Of a stretch of DNA of 64,000 nucleotides, positions 31,054-42,221 are shown piece by piece. The DNA comes from Ligula intestinalis. Taxonomy: Eukaryota; Platyhelminthes; Cestoda; Diphyllobothriidea; Diphyllobothriidae. The notes beneath the pieces are model-generated. The model had not been told where the DNA came from. It saw only the letters and a list, made by a program, of their open reading frames with translations, and made no database searches. Positions within the stretch are counted from its first letter, which is position 1, and each line of letters opens with the position of its first letter. Made by a program: the position numbers and the translations under genes. The stretch is from assembly GCA_036362985.1 (NCBI GenBank), contig JAYGXS010000007.1, positions 24,529,531-24,593,530 on the forward strand, given 5' to 3'.

Positions 31054-34000
31054 ATGACGGAACAGCCCCTCCCGGCCACGCTGCTCCGACTCCTCCTCCT
31101 CGCCGCCGGAATCGAGGCCAACCCTGGACCTCTCTGGTACTGCTCGTTCTGCCGAGTCCGTCTGGGCCGCCGCGACTGGTCTGTACGTTGCGGCTCCTGC
31201 AATGGCTGGTGCCATCTCCGCTGCAGTGGCCTCGCCACGGCTGCCGATTGGTCGCCCGCCTTCGCGTGTCCCAGCTGTCCCGTGCCCCCACCGATCTCCA
31301 TGCCTCCAGCCCGTCCAGTCCTGAACCCAAATCCTCTGGTCTCCGACCTTACCTCACCACCTGGTCTCAAGATCTTACAATTCAACGCCAACGGCCTCCT
31401 TGGGAAGCTTGACCAGCTCCTGGCCTTCATGCGCTCGCACAGCATAGCTGTGGCGGCTATCCAAGAGACAAAGTGGTCTAACTCCACTAAGGTCCCTTCC
31501 TGTGCCGATTACACGATTGTCCGTCGCGACCGCGGCCGCAACAAAGGCGGAGGTTTGGCCTTCCTGGTGGACAAATCCATTGCCCATCACCAGCTTCCCC
31601 TGCTTGGAGCCGATCCCACGGAAGTACTGGCGATTTCCCTTGACATTGGCCCGGCGCCGCTAACCGTCGTGAACGTGTACATCCCTCCAACTTCCAGTTG
31701 TTCTCCCGGTTTCACCGCCTCTATCGCTCCCTACTTACCTTCTGGAGACAGTCTGGTGCTAGGTGACTTCAACGCTCACCATGACCTATGGTGCTCTAAC
31801 TTGGCAGCCGACTCCCGAGGAGAAGCTCTGGCTGACGAAATAGAACACGCCCCCTTTGCCGTTCTCAACGAGAACAGCCAAACGCGGCTCCCGACCAACG
31901 GCGCCTCCAGCTCGCCCGATGTTTCCCTCGCCAGTCTCAGTCTGGTAGCCTCCACCATGTGGAAGACGGAAATCAGCCTGGGTAGCGACCACCTCCCCAT
32001 TGTGCTCGAATTGGCCACCGCCGCCGAGCGTATCAAGGCCCCCAACCGGCACTTCATTAATTTCAAGAAAGCCAATTGGGCAGCGTTCACGACCGAATGC
32101 GAAGCCGAGATCGATGGCCTACCGCCTCCCACCTGTGTCCACATGGCGGAGCGAGCCCTTCGTCGAATACTCCTGGCAGCAGCAAGTCACCACATCCCTA
32201 ACGGCCGCATTCCCTTTCTTCGTCCTAACTATCCACCCGAAGCCTCCCACCTGGAACGAGAGAGAGACGAATTACGAGCGAGTGACGCCAGTGACCCGCG
32301 CGTTGGCGAACTGAATGGCTTAATCACTAAGACTATCAACGATGGCAAACGCCAACGCTGGCATGAACTAGTTTCAGATTGTAATTTCAGCGGCAACTCA
32401 GCTGCCACTTGGAAGCTTTTACGCAACCTGACCAAACCCCGGGCTGATACATCAAACCAGTCTATTAGCTTTGGGGACGGCAAGTTCATTTCCAACAACG
32501 GTAAGATCGCCGCGAAGATGAACAAGCTGTTCTCGCCCCGCTCGGCGCCCAGTCCCAAAAGCCAGCGCCCCCTTCTTCGCCTCCTCCATAAAGCCCCGCC
32601 CCCAGACATTTCCTTTTCGGCTGATACCATCCTCACCACCGTCAAGAAAATGAGAGCTTCGAAAGCCTTAGGACCAGATGGTCTGGCGCCTATCCATGTG
32701 CGCCACATCGGCCCGAAGGTGGCTGCCTACCTTGCCGCCCTCTTTAACCTTTCACTGGGAACTTCAATCATCCCTGATTGCTGGCGCCAGTCGATCATTA
32801 TCCCCCTGGTCAAAGTGGGTAAGGACCCCTGCCTAGCGACCTCTTATCGTCCAATTGCCCTCCTCAGTCCATTGGCGAAGATCCTGGAACGTCTCATCCA
32901 CCCACTTCTGACGTCTGTGGCGGAACTATCTTGCCACCAACATGGTTTCCGATCAGGTCGTGGAACTACAACGGCGCTTTTCGAGCTCAGCGACGCTATC
33001 CTCGAGGGCTTCAATCAACAGAAGCCCGCTTCGCGGACCGTGGCAGTCTCAATTGACCTGTCACGAGCCTTTGACTGCGTCCGCCATGATCAGCTCCTGC
33101 AGGACTTGGTCTCGTTGAACGTCCCGACTGGCCTGGTCCGATGGTTGGCGGCTTACATCCGTGGCCGTCACGATCGTGTCCTCTTCCGGGGCGCTCTCTC
33201 CAAGCCCCGTAAGCAGTCCTGTAGCGTCCCTCAAGGCTCTGTGCTCAGCCCGACACTCTTTAACATCTACATGCGAGAGCTCCCACTCCCCCGGGCACCT
33301 GTGCAAGTGGTATCCTATGCGGACGATATTACGTTCTTCTGCCGGCACCATGAAATCGATCAGGCTGCACAGCTCCTCACGGAGTTCATGCCTGTTGTCG
33401 AAAACTTCCTCACCCAGCGCGGAATGACGATCTCGGCAGCCAAGTCGTCCGTAACTGTTTTTACGCTTGATCCGAAGGAGTTTAATCGTCACCCGGTCAT
33501 CACCGTCAATGGGGCGTCCTTACCGCTCGTCCGCAAGCCCAAACTCCTTGGTGTGCGTTTTGATCCGCTCTTCACGTTCGCAGACCATGCCAGGGAGACC
33601 GCAAGCAAAGTAAGCCGCTGCACCAAGGTCCTCAAGGCTCTAGCAGGCACATCCTGGGGCTGTGCGAAAGAGACTCTGTCGACTGCTTTCAAGGCGCTGG
33701 CCAAGCCGCACCTCACTTATGCGGCATCAATCTGGTCTCCTACGATAAGCTCTTCCAGCCTCCGCCGCCTCCAGTCAGCCCAAAACGCTGCCCTCCGCAC
33801 GATCACGGGTTGCTATAAAATGTCGCCTATAGATCATCTTCATGCGGAGGCTTCTGTTCTACCGGTCGCCCATCACAACACTCTCCTTAGCCAGCAGTTC
33901 TGGTGGAGTTGTTCGCAACCCGGCCATCCCAATCATCACCGTTGCACCGCTCCCGAGCCCTGCCGCAACGTCCGGCCGTCTATTCGAGCACTCCACAAGG

Positions 34001-34434
34001 AAGCTGTTGCCTCGTCTCTCGCGGACCTACCTGTTGATAGCTCTGCCACCAAGACAGGCTTCCAGCGTCTCCACCAGAGATTCGTTGTCGAGGAGAAACG
34101 AGGTTACCGTCCCCCGGTCCATTTGGGTGGCTATCCACCTCCGATTGCGGTCTCGGAACGACATCTCCCGAGGGTCACTCGCTGTACTCTGGCGCAGCTA
34201 CGCAGTGGCTACTGTATGCTCCTTCGCCAGTACCAGCACCGGCTTGACCCATCCATACCCGACTGCTGTCCCGACTGCGGCGTCTCGCCGCATGACTGCC
34301 GTCATCTGTTCGCCTGCAGTTCTCGGCCAGGCACCCACCTCACTCCCGCGGACCTGTGGCTCAAGCCGGTCGAGGTCGCGGCTTTTCTCCGTCTCCCAAC
34401 TACTCCCAGTTTGGATTCCGGCGGGGATTCCTGA
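31054..34434 (+). CDS. Intact non-LTR retrotransposon polyprotein (PHD finger, endonuclease, RT; 1126 aa)
   Basis: This is the only intact retroelement ORF in the window. Order: a hydrophobic Leu-rich start ending GIEANPGP (residues 19-26), a 2A-like ribosome-skipping motif; a PHD-type C4HC3 zinc finger (Cys30, 33, 46, 49, His54, Cys57 and later Cys pairs); an APE-type endonuclease from about residue 108 (FNANGL, QETKW, GDFNAHHDLWCS, SDHLPI); reverse transcriptase with QHGFRSGR, SIDLSRAFD, PQGSVLSP and catalytic SYADD; and a Cys-His C-terminal motif with TPADLWLKPVEVAAFLRL. The GDFNAHH block and C-terminus fit the Jockey/Ingi group. I chose ATG 31054, the first ATG after an in-frame stop at 30988. 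No separate ORF1 is visible. It should mediate its own target-primed insertion. Confidence 0.9.
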   Translation: MTEQPLPATLLRLLLLAAGIEANPGPLWYCSFCRVRLGRRDWSVRCGSCNGWCHLRCSGLATAADWSPAFACPSCPVPPPISMPPARPVLNPNPLVSDLTSPPGLKILQFNANGLLGKLDQLLAFMRSHSIAVAAIQETKWSNSTKVPSCADYTIVRRDRGRNKGGGLAFLVDKSIAHHQLPLLGADPTEVLAISLDIGPAPLTVVNVYIPPTSSCSPGFTASIAPYLPSGDSLVLGDFNAHHDLWCSNLAADSRGEALADEIEHAPFAVLNENSQTRLPTNGASSSPDVSLASLSLVASTMWKTEISLGSDHLPIVLELATAAERIKAPNRHFINFKKANWAAFTTECEAEIDGLPPPTCVHMAERALRRILLAAASHHIPNGRIPFLRPNYPPEASHLERERDELRASDASDPRVGELNGLITKTINDGKRQRWHELVSDCNFSGNSAATWKLLRNLTKPRADTSNQSISFGDGKFISNNGKIAAKMNKLFSPRSAPSPKSQRPLLRLLHKAPPPDISFSADTILTTVKKMRASKALGPDGLAPIHVRHIGPKVAAYLAALFNLSLGTSIIPDCWRQSIIIPLVKVGKDPCLATSYRPIALLSPLAKILERLIHPLLTSVAELSCHQHGFRSGRGTTTALFELSDAILEGFNQQKPASRTVAVSIDLSRAFDCVRHDQLLQDLVSLNVPTGLVRWLAAYIRGRHDRVLFRGALSKPRKQSCSVPQGSVLSPTLFNIYMRELPLPRAPVQVVSYADDITFFCRHHEIDQAAQLLTEFMPVVENFLTQRGMTISAAKSSVTVFTLDPKEFNRHPVITVNGASLPLVRKPKLLGVRFDPLFTFADHARETASKVSRCTKVLKALAGTSWGCAKETLSTAFKALAKPHLTYAASIWSPTISSSSLRRLQSAQNAALRTITGCYKMSPIDHLHAEASVLPVAHHNTLLSQQFWWSCSQPGHPNHHRCTAPEPCRNVRPSIRALHKEAVASSLADLPVDSSATKTGFQRLHQRFVVEEKRGYRPPVHLGGYPPPIAVSERHLPRVTRCTLAQLRSGYCMLLRQYQHRLDPSIPDCCPDCGVSPHDCRHLFACSSRPGTHLTPADLWLKPVEVAAFLRLPTTPSLDSGGDS

Positions 34435-34649
34435 TCCAACTATGGGCTACGACACACACACACCAACTCTCGTCTCCTAACCGGTCTGCTCCGTCGGTAA
34501 TAATGAGTCAAGGTGACTGACGGTAAGTCTGGACACAGTGACTGTCAAAACTAACCAATCAGCCTACGCGTGGCACACCCCACCTGGTTCTCGAATACTC
34601 AGTCAGTATATTTGGAGTAAGTAAACGAAGCCCTTAAAAACTCCATTGA

Positions 34650-35090
34650 AACAGTACAGGAATGCATAATGTGTAGTGAAATATGCAAAAGTTGTTACAG
34701 ATCGTTATTGTTGTGCAAAAGTGCGTAAAAATATTTTGGAAACACGAATGGTTGATAAGGTGAGGCGTTTGCGGAATGGCAGCGTACAAAAAGTTCACTG
34801 TATATCCAGTATGCAATATTCGTCCGGACACTTTTACTGTAAATAAAAACGTTATTGAAATCAAGTGAGTAGTATGTTTGCTTGTAATCGTTAATGTGAT
34901 GTGAGTATTGGGCCTTAGCAGATGATTACCCAAACGTCTCTTGAACATGTTCACAGTGGGTGAATGTACAACGGACTCTGGCAAGGAGTTCCACTGTCGA
35001 ATGATGCCTTGAGAGAAGATGGACGGACGTTGGTTTGTTCGACTCAGTTCCTTCTTCTGTTACTGTAAGTGCGGCCTGAATCTCAACTCA
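34650..35090 (-). pseudogene. CR1/RTE-like ORF2 C-terminus and 3' UTR fragment
   Basis: On the - strand the peptide reads FSQGIIRQWNSLPESVVHSP followed by TVNMFKRRL, the usual WNSLP...FKRRL end of CR1-like ORF2 proteins. The 3' part is AT-rich. It is a third subfamily, unlike the ones at 1-3389 and 4587-4838, and lies 220 bp after the intact element. Confidence 0.6.
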
Positions 35091-36077
35091 GCACAAAAAC
35101 CATAAAGACTGCGTTGGAAAGAAACCATTGCCGCATAACATTAAACACTTCAGTCATTTCCCACCATGAGGGCCGGGTGTGCTGACCCATTCAAGCCTAC
35201 CTTGTCGGTTAACTTCGCTCACTGTTGCTTGTCACTATGACAGTAACTGGAGGCTGGTGAGTCAGGACAAGCTGGAATAAATGGCATTCTGCCCTGCAAT
35301 TAGCACAGACAGGAGAACCTGGTTCACAGCATAGTCATAAACTACAAACAGAGTGGGCGAACCGCATCATCTGTAAAAATTCAACATTCATGCAAATTCA
35401 TTGAGCATGTGTAACAGCAGGTGCCCTAAGGGTTTCTTCTATTAACTGCGATATTTGAACCGATCCCGAAGCACTGAAGTTGCGTAAACCCTACTGTGGA
35501 GCTCTGCTGACGACTTATTTGAAAGCATCGGTAGCTAACTGGGTGGTCGGAGTGCCACGGGTCCAGAAACGCCCCGCGCAGTATGGCATAGTCTTGCGCT
35601 AAATTTCATGATGGATTCTTTGTTTCCGGATCCTAACACTGTCCCAAACATTAACGTTAACTTGGTCTTAATCCTTACCATAATCTCCCTAGAATTTAGC
35701 ACGAACCCGTATGTCCCGGTGCCCTGATTGGGGGAGGGGGGGGGGACGGAGCGGCACATGAGAGATCTCTACGAACTGGCTTTCTCTTCAGTGACCCACT
35801 TCGCTCGCCTCTCGCGGCTGCTAGCAAGTGCGCACACACCAGCGCATACCTACCCTTACTCGGTCTGGCTAATCACCCTCAAGGTTGATTCACAGATAAT
35901 CACTCACATTTCGGATGCCGTCCGTCTCGGGTGCGGACGCAGGCCCGTTTGATTGTCAACTTCCTCTAACATATTATCCATTAGCTCTGCACATAATGTA
36001 GTTTTCTTTCTTCCCAGGCGTCCCGCTTTCTATGTTCTCCCACGGAACTGGGCCTGAAGATCGCAGCGTCAACGATC
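35091..36077. other. Unassigned DNA, ending in an LTR family B remnant
   Basis: A (G)n tract sits near 35731-35742. From about 35990 the text matches LTR family B (GGAACTGGGCCTGAAGATCGCAG split at 36037-36066), then stops exactly where LTR family A begins at 36078, which suggests one LTR inserted into another. Confidence 0.4.
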
Positions 36078-36586
36078 TGTAGCCGTCACCAAATATTGAT
36101 TTTCCCGATGCCGCGGCTAGCTGACTCAAGGTCATTCAATACCTCAGTCATCGCTTTCAGACGCGCTGACCTGCAGAGACGTCACCGACTTCCCCTCGGA
36201 CACACAGGGGCGTCCAGGTAGTCGCGGCTACCAAAGTGCCACTTGAATACGCTCTGCCGCCTACCATCGGTCGGCTCAGCCTACCCCATCAGACACAAAA
36301 CCTCTCGGATAATGTCGCATGCACCATGAAGAGAACATCTGAACCTGCCCCGCAAGCCTACTTAAGCAACTGTCCCCACCGTCTCATTCCGTTTCAGGCA
36401 GGACTGGACGCAGTCAAAACTAGCCCTGACTTCGCCAGTGGCCGCTGCAACCTAAGACAGCAACTGGGAGTTCTGTACCCACAATAAATCCTTCCAACAG
36501 ATCGGCTTCAGCTTTTAACTACAACTTGGGATTGCGGTCTGATGATTGCAGTGCTCAAAGCACAACCACTACTTAGACCACCACAA
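36078..36586 (+). mobile_element. LTR family A, complete copy (509 bp)
   Basis: It begins TGTAGCCGTCACC and ends CCACCACA. The start matches TGTAGCCGACGCC at 42222 and the end of the - strand copy at 43895; the tail GCACAACCACTACTTAGACC matches 37384-37409 and 43141-43167. TG...CA ends are typical of LTRs. No flanking direct duplication is visible and no primer site follows, so it may be a solo LTR or recombined. Confidence 0.65.
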
Positions 36587-37029
36587 GTATTTTGATATGG
36601 GGAACATGGGGTCACTAAATGCTACTGCTTTGTTCTCTGCTCAATTCGCAATCAGTTGATGGATCGGTCGGTTGGTCGTTTGCGTCATGCTCTAATTTCC
36701 AAACATGAGCTCTGGTTTTTCGATTGACCAGTGACAACGAACGTCTGCCTAGGTAGTGCACCGGAGGAGTTAACGGGAACGACTGTGGCTGACAGCCAAA
36801 ATGCCTATCCCCCTTCGTTATCCAAGGCTCGCTGCTCCAAAGTCGTGTGGTCACAAACAACTGTTTTGATGCTTTCTTTCACGGGCGCCACCGTCCCCCG
36901 AGACTTGACTTCACAGTTGCTTCTGGCTAACCGATAACAGTTGCGTCAACGACCCATGTTCTTCGGCGTGCAGGCGGACCCGACAGTTGACCTCAGCTGA
37001 TTGAGCCACACACTCAAGTGCGCACACAC

Positions 37030-37409
37030 CCGCGTATGCACGTGCGTCCAAATAAGCGCGCCTGCCTAAGGGCCATTTGACGAAGACACCCCTCGGCCGA
37101 TGCAGCAAAGACCTCTACAGGTCACATCCACTCGGAAAATTGCAACACACCAATAACATAACACTTCGACTTGCTTCACAATCCTACTCAAGCAACTGTC
37201 ATCACCCCACACAACACTCAGTCGACACTCTCAGGCCTGGTTGTATACAGTCAGGACTAGTCCTGGCATCACCAGTGGCCGCTGTCATCTGAGACATCAA
37301 TATGGAGTTATGTACACTCCTTCTGGTGACTGCTGCCTCTTCCCTCCAACCTAGGGTTCGACCTGATGATTTTAGTGATCTAGGCACAACCACTACTTTG
37401 ACCCCTACA
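37030..37409 (+). mobile_element. LTR family A, 5'-truncated, with primer site
   Basis: The sequence from CACGTGCGTCCA to the end ACCCCTACA matches the complete LTRs at 36078 and 42222. A tRNA-Trp primer-binding site (TGGTGACCCCGACG, 37413-37426) follows after three bases, which shows that family A is a CsRn1-like LTR. An internal region should follow, but no gag-pol frame is visible. Confidence 0.65.
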
Positions 37410-37412
37410 AAT

Positions 37413-37426
37413 TGGTGACCCCGACG
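37413..37426 (+). other. tRNA-Trp primer-binding site of LTR family A
   Basis: TGGTGACCCCGACG matches the complement of the 3' end of tRNA-Trp over 14 nt and then diverges, unlike the longer match at 17987-18032. Another tail of family A (GCACGACCACTACTTAGACG) lies at 37737-37756. Confidence 0.7.
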
Positions 37427-37972
37427 CAGAAACTTCTGCTTTGGCTGATAAGTTGACTACACCGTACTGTTTTCTTTGTGTCACTCACCATGCCCACGGA
37501 TAAGGAAACGCGGTCGCCAACACGCTGTCGCGAATCGAGATTGATGTCTTCCACAAAACTCAGTCATTCATGTCCAGGTTGAACCACAATCAATTTATTT
37601 GGAGCATTCATCCAAATTGTTGTTATCCCATCACACCTCTTCTGTGAACGAGACATTCCTCCGCCCAACAACGACGAACCCATCACAAAAATACGACCGT
37701 AGGTGCATGTCCACGTGACCTCGCTTTGGCTCTAAGCACGACCACTACTTAGACGTTGCAGGTCTTCCCATGAACTTAAGTCACCACAATATCCTAACCG
37801 GTCCCCAAAACACTGACTGACAGACGGTGTTAAAAGCATTCTGAAAGTATATTTGTTTAGTTTTAAACAAACAGTGAGCTTTCAAAAGAATGTGTTGAAA
37901 AGGACAATCCAAAGGAAGGGACAAAGCAAAAATGCGTCCATAGTTGTGCGTGTGCGTAAGAAAACTGCGAAT

Positions 37973-39280
37973 TTAATTCTTCTTCCCTTTCGATGCGGAC
38001 TTGCTCTTCGAGCCGGACTTGGAGGTATCAGTCTTTGCGGCTGCCTCTGCCGCTTGCACGGCTACAATTGCTTCCATGGAGAAGTCCTCGTTGAGGGGTT
38101 CAGGTATCGGTTCAAAGGTCTTCTTAAAGTCCAGAGCCTGTGCATGTAGAACGCGTGCGTGGTTCTTCTCGTGATTTAGCAGGATCGGGAACGCGATCAG
38201 AGGGTCGGGACAGTCTGTGAATTCCACACGGCACCAACCACACACCAGGGGGTTGGTTGTGTTGTGGGCAACCAGCACGTGAGCCTGAAGTTGCATCGGA
38301 TTGGGCAGCACCTCCCAACAGGTGGTGCACACCTGATTGGTGTCGGTTGCATCCATCAGGAGTTCCCGGCTAGTCCACAGATTTGCCAGTTCAGCTATGG
38401 CCTCCTCATGACGTCGTTTCACGTGCTGGTTGAAGCAGTCCTCTGATCGAATACCCTTGGCGCACATGGCACAGATGCGAAGCCCTTCCTTGACTGGTTC
38501 ATCTGTGCCGTGGCGGCAGAGAATATGTCCGTGGTACTCCACGTTGCTGTGAAAGATCTGACAACACATAACGCAAGCGAAGGGTTCTCTCAGCTGGAAT
38601 TCTGTCTGGAGTTTCTGTCGTAGCAGCAGCTGGTATGCGGGAACGTGTGTCTTGGCACAGTGTGCATCCAGCTCCAGCAGACCGGGTGCCACTTCCGCGG
38701 ACTCAAATTTACACATTTGTTCTCCCATGGCTTTTTTGAGGTTAAGTTCGTGCTGTCGCAGGGTGGCCTCATCCGCATTGGCTGGTGGTGGTGCGATTGC
38801 AGGCGGGGGTTGTGGGGGTGGTTCCTGGAAGCTGAAGCTGCACAACCCACATACACCCGGTTGCCTCTGAGGTCGGTGATAGGCCAACAGGTGGACGGTT
38901 AATTCGCTGCGTGAACTGAAAGGTCGACTACGACAGAAGAGACACCGATAGGGTGGACCACCCGCGAGGGAGACATTGGAACTGACTAAGCGCAGGTAGG
39001 CGGACTTTGCGAGGCAACACTTGTGTTTTTCAGACCACTTCATGAAGACAGTTTCCTTGCATTTGCGACAGTGTTGATTGCTAAAATCGTAGGGCAACTC
39101 GTGGTCCATAAGCAGGGTGTGGGCTTGAACGGCGACCCCGTCGCTGAAGTCTACACAGCACAAGTAACAGAAGTTATCGGGTTCGGTTTGTATGCCAATC
39201 TCGACGGGGGGTTCGTCGCTGCCATCCTTACCTCCAGAACCCTTGCCACTTTTGCTTTTAGGCGGGGAACTTTTGCCCAT
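37973..39280 (-). CDS. Multi-zinc-finger protein, copy A (435 aa, intronless)
   Basis: I do not recognise the family. The ORF has no intron. Its N-terminus is Lys/Ser/Gly-rich (MGKSSPPKSKSGKGSGGK), then come about eight Cys/His modules: CYLCC...H...H, HCRKCKETVFMKWSEKHKC, YRCLFC...HLLAYH, CGLCSF with a proline-rich insert, FACVMC...HILCRH, RICAMC...HVKRRH, VCTTCW...HVLVAH and VCGWC...NHEKNH, with a second basic tail. Cys and His spacing is C2H2-like but irregular. The first ATG is 39280, just after an AG splice-acceptor-like site. It is about three-quarters identical by eye to the gene at 44477, in divergent orientation 5.2 kb away. DNA or RNA binding is an inference only. Confidence 0.8.
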   Translation of the reverse strand: MGKSSPPKSKSGKGSGGKDGSDEPPVEIGIQTEPDNFCYLCCVDFSDGVAVQAHTLLMDHELPYDFSNQHCRKCKETVFMKWSEKHKCCLAKSAYLRLVSSNVSLAGGPPYRCLFCRSRPFSSRSELTVHLLAYHRPQRQPGVCGLCSFSFQEPPPQPPPAIAPPPANADEATLRQHELNLKKAMGEQMCKFESAEVAPGLLELDAHCAKTHVPAYQLLLRQKLQTEFQLREPFACVMCCQIFHSNVEYHGHILCRHGTDEPVKEGLRICAMCAKGIRSEDCFNQHVKRRHEEAIAELANLWTSRELLMDATDTNQVCTTCWEVLPNPMQLQAHVLVAHNTTNPLVCGWCRVEFTDCPDPLIAFPILLNHEKNHARVLHAQALDFKKTFEPIPEPLNEDFSMEAIVAVQAAEAAAKTDTSKSGSKSKSASKGKKN

Positions 39281-39429
39281 TCTGGAAGTTTGGCTGCCCG
39301 ACCCTACACGCACACGCGCTCTGGACTGACCCTGAACCTACACGTCCGTGTGAATGAACGTTCAAGCGACCGGGGGCGGCGGGAGAGAAAATCGATTGCT
39401 CCAGCCGACCAGCACGTGGTGGTCGATAC

Positions 39430-39560
39430 GATTCGCTCCTTCAACGGGCCACATAGTAGATGCGCTGGACCAACCTGGAGGTCAGGGATCAGGGTACGAC
39501 AGACGTTATTCGGGTTGTGATCGTATAGCAAATGTCGCACGTGGGGCGATGGGGGGGGGG
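39430..39560 (-). repeat. Dispersed repeat D
   Basis: On the - strand, GTCGTACCCTGATC, AATAACG and TATGTGGCCCG match 52790-52885 on + (GCCGTACCCTGATC, TATCACGTGGCCCG). It lies upstream of zinc-finger gene A. The function is unknown. Confidence 0.45.
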
Positions 39561-39599
39561 TAAGTGGGTCCCCGGCCTCGGCCGCGCCAGCCACCTGCG

Positions 39600-42221
39600 C
39601 CTACTTACGCCTCTGGCTTTCTTCATTCGGTCTTGACACTGAGCCCAGGTGGGTGAGGGGCGAGAGGGTGTGGTAGATGCCGTGCAAGTCCTCTAGCACT
39701 CTCTCGATGCAGCCTGATCCTCAGTCCTATGGAGGATCAAGTTATTGCGTTAATTGATGACTGGGAGTACAGTTGAATGGTTTCTCTCAATCGGTTATGA
39801 AAGTGGTGTCCATAAAAGTCCTCAAGAAGAGTTTGGATGATTATATATAGCTTTCCTTTTACCTTAACACTGAATCTGAAATAGTACCACTTCAGCTTCA
39901 GACAAGTTATCTGTGGAAAAAACCATACTACTTACATTTTGTAGACAATATGTTAATATTAAAAGTTTTGGGAATTCGTGTTAAGTCGTCTATAACGTAT
40001 CGGCTAGTAAAAATAAGCTTTTCAAAGGCATTGCCTGTTGCTCTAATAAAATAAACAGAAAAATGAAACCATGACTCTTGCCGCATCATGGCAGTTTGAA
40101 ATGTATTGAAATCCTTTAAGTAAGGAAAATAAGCTCTCCGCATTCGGGCAGCGGTCAGTCGAACCGATTGCTCGAATGTTTGTACCTGTAATTCAGGACT
40201 AGTGGGTCTTTTAGTAGATAAACCGGGTTCTTAAATATGTGAACACGCAAAGAAACTGCGCACGAAAATTTCTTCATGCACGATCTTCTGTGCTCAGTTA
40301 AGCAGATGACAGCCCTACAGCTCCGCAAGAAACACTTGGATAATTATATGCATCTCTTGTTTGCCATCGACAGTCTGAACCCGAAGTAGTACCCGCCATG
40401 CCCAGACAGAGTTATTTGTAAAAACAGTGCTACTTACATTTTGCAAATACCATACTTATTGTGGTAATTTCTTACAGTGCGTACATAGATGGATATGGCG
40501 AACAGGGCACTGCCTAGTACCTTCACCAAAGAACCTAAATGACACATTTCCTCCTGTTGTATGAGGAAGTTGGAGCTGGGGTCCTTTTAGGAGCTGAACA
40601 GTGCTTTTACATACAGAGAGAAGGAAAAAAACCGTAGCTACGCTGCACGCTTGTTTTAATGCACGAAGGTGGGCGATTCTGAAAGCCGTTCTCGCTTGAG
40701 CACGGTTGTTTGAGTGGTGTCTTGATTATCATGCAACAGCAAAGATATTTCATGCACGCCGTTATGCCAGCCTTGAAATGTACGTTTTTTCAGCCGCCTG
40801 CGAAACTCCACTTGGTAAGCAATTTATATTTAACTATACAGCATTATGCCATACTACTCGTGATTAAAAAGTAGTTTTCTTTTATTACTATTTGGATCAC
40901 CCCAGATTCACAGCCATGTACAAGGACACTGCATCACATAACAAGGACATGTACAAGCACATTGCATTACTTTACAATATACTACTCGTGACTAACGACT
41001 AGTCATGATGTTGTTATGCAATTGGCGTACTTTCTACATTTACTTTGCATCCATATATTTCCTATCATCTTGTTACAAAATGGGAGTTCACAGGTGTTTG
41101 CCTATTTTTCCCTCAATAAATGATGCTGATACTATGTCCATTAATATTGATTTCCTCTGTCTTTGTGAATTTAAGTATATTGTACAGATAACGCAGACAA
41201 AATAGTATTTACTGTAAGCATTTAGTACCAAACTGTGGCTTCTTACAGGGCCAAAAAGGCTGTATTTTGGTTTTGAAAAGTTTCTACTTCAGATATTCTC
41301 TAGGACCGTAAAATTTAACCCATGAAGTATACAATATAGTTCAAATCTATTGTATACTAGTGAAAAAGCCCGGCTTCGCCTTGAGGCCTCCCTGCCCATT
41401 ATAGTTCCCTTATGAAGGTAAAAGGTAAGAGTCACAGTCGTGGTGCATCGAGATTTCTCGTAAGCAGAATGGGTGCACCAACCTTCGGAATTAGTTTGTC
41501 TCATGGAACGCCGGATATTTCTAAACTGTATAGGAATTCTATCTGAAAGATCAACCGTCAAATCGTATTATGCCTTCAGTTTATCCTCACCCGGCAAAAG
41601 ATTGGTAACTATCTCGTTAATGCCATTGACAAATTTGTTGATTGGAGCAAGATTTCCCGTTCGCATAGCCACTTTACATCGAAAAATGTGGTTTGAAGAT
41701 AAGGCAAAGCTTTTTTCTCTAAGAGCTCGGCCAAGTGGATACTTAGGTGTTCAATGGCCGGAGGCAGCGGATTTAGCCTTTGCTGCGTCGGCGGCAAAAA
41801 TTGTTTACGGTCAGCGAGTCTGCCTGAAACAGCTGATATGGAGCGTAGGATAGACAGCTCGCAAAAGCGATTTCCAAGAGAGGCGGACAGGCACGCATCA
41901 TAGTGCCACTTTTGCGAACTATGCTATCGGCGAACAAACCTATGACTCTTAACGCTAGCCAATCGAAAACGGAATAGGAACCGTACATAACCACAAGATC
42001 GCTTTTATTAAGTCTACAGATTCTTATGGACACTACAGCGTACCCGATTAAGGACATACAAGCATATATGAGGTTGCTTGCACTGAAGACATAGAGATAC
42101 AAGGCTGAAGAGTCTACATGCAAACAAAACGACAAATCCGAAATGAATTGTAAAAAATTTTGAAAACCCTAGATATACCCTTTCCTTGATAATAAACTTG
42201 TAAAAAGACCTGACCTTATGC
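39600..42221. other. No recognisable gene; repeat C scrap at the start
   Basis: 39620-39710 has TCTTGACACTGAGCCCAGG and GGTAGATGCCGTGCAAG, a scrap of repeat C. The rest is AT-rich with ORFs up to 126 codons that show no domain. A short duplicated phrase ACAAGGACA(c/t)TG occurs at 40920-40955. Confidence 0.35.

Noticed and set aside
31011..31590. Arg- and Gly-rich ORFs on - opposite the retrotransposon
   Set aside because: High GC leaves the opposite strand open; no domain, and the + strand frame is a clear polyprotein.
36731..36937. Possible gag-pol remnant between the two family A LTRs
   Set aside because: Scanned in three frames; no protease, RT or integrase motif could be recognised.
38645..39520. 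Several ORFs on + opposite zinc-finger gene A
   Set aside because: Shadows of the conserved zinc-finger frame on -.
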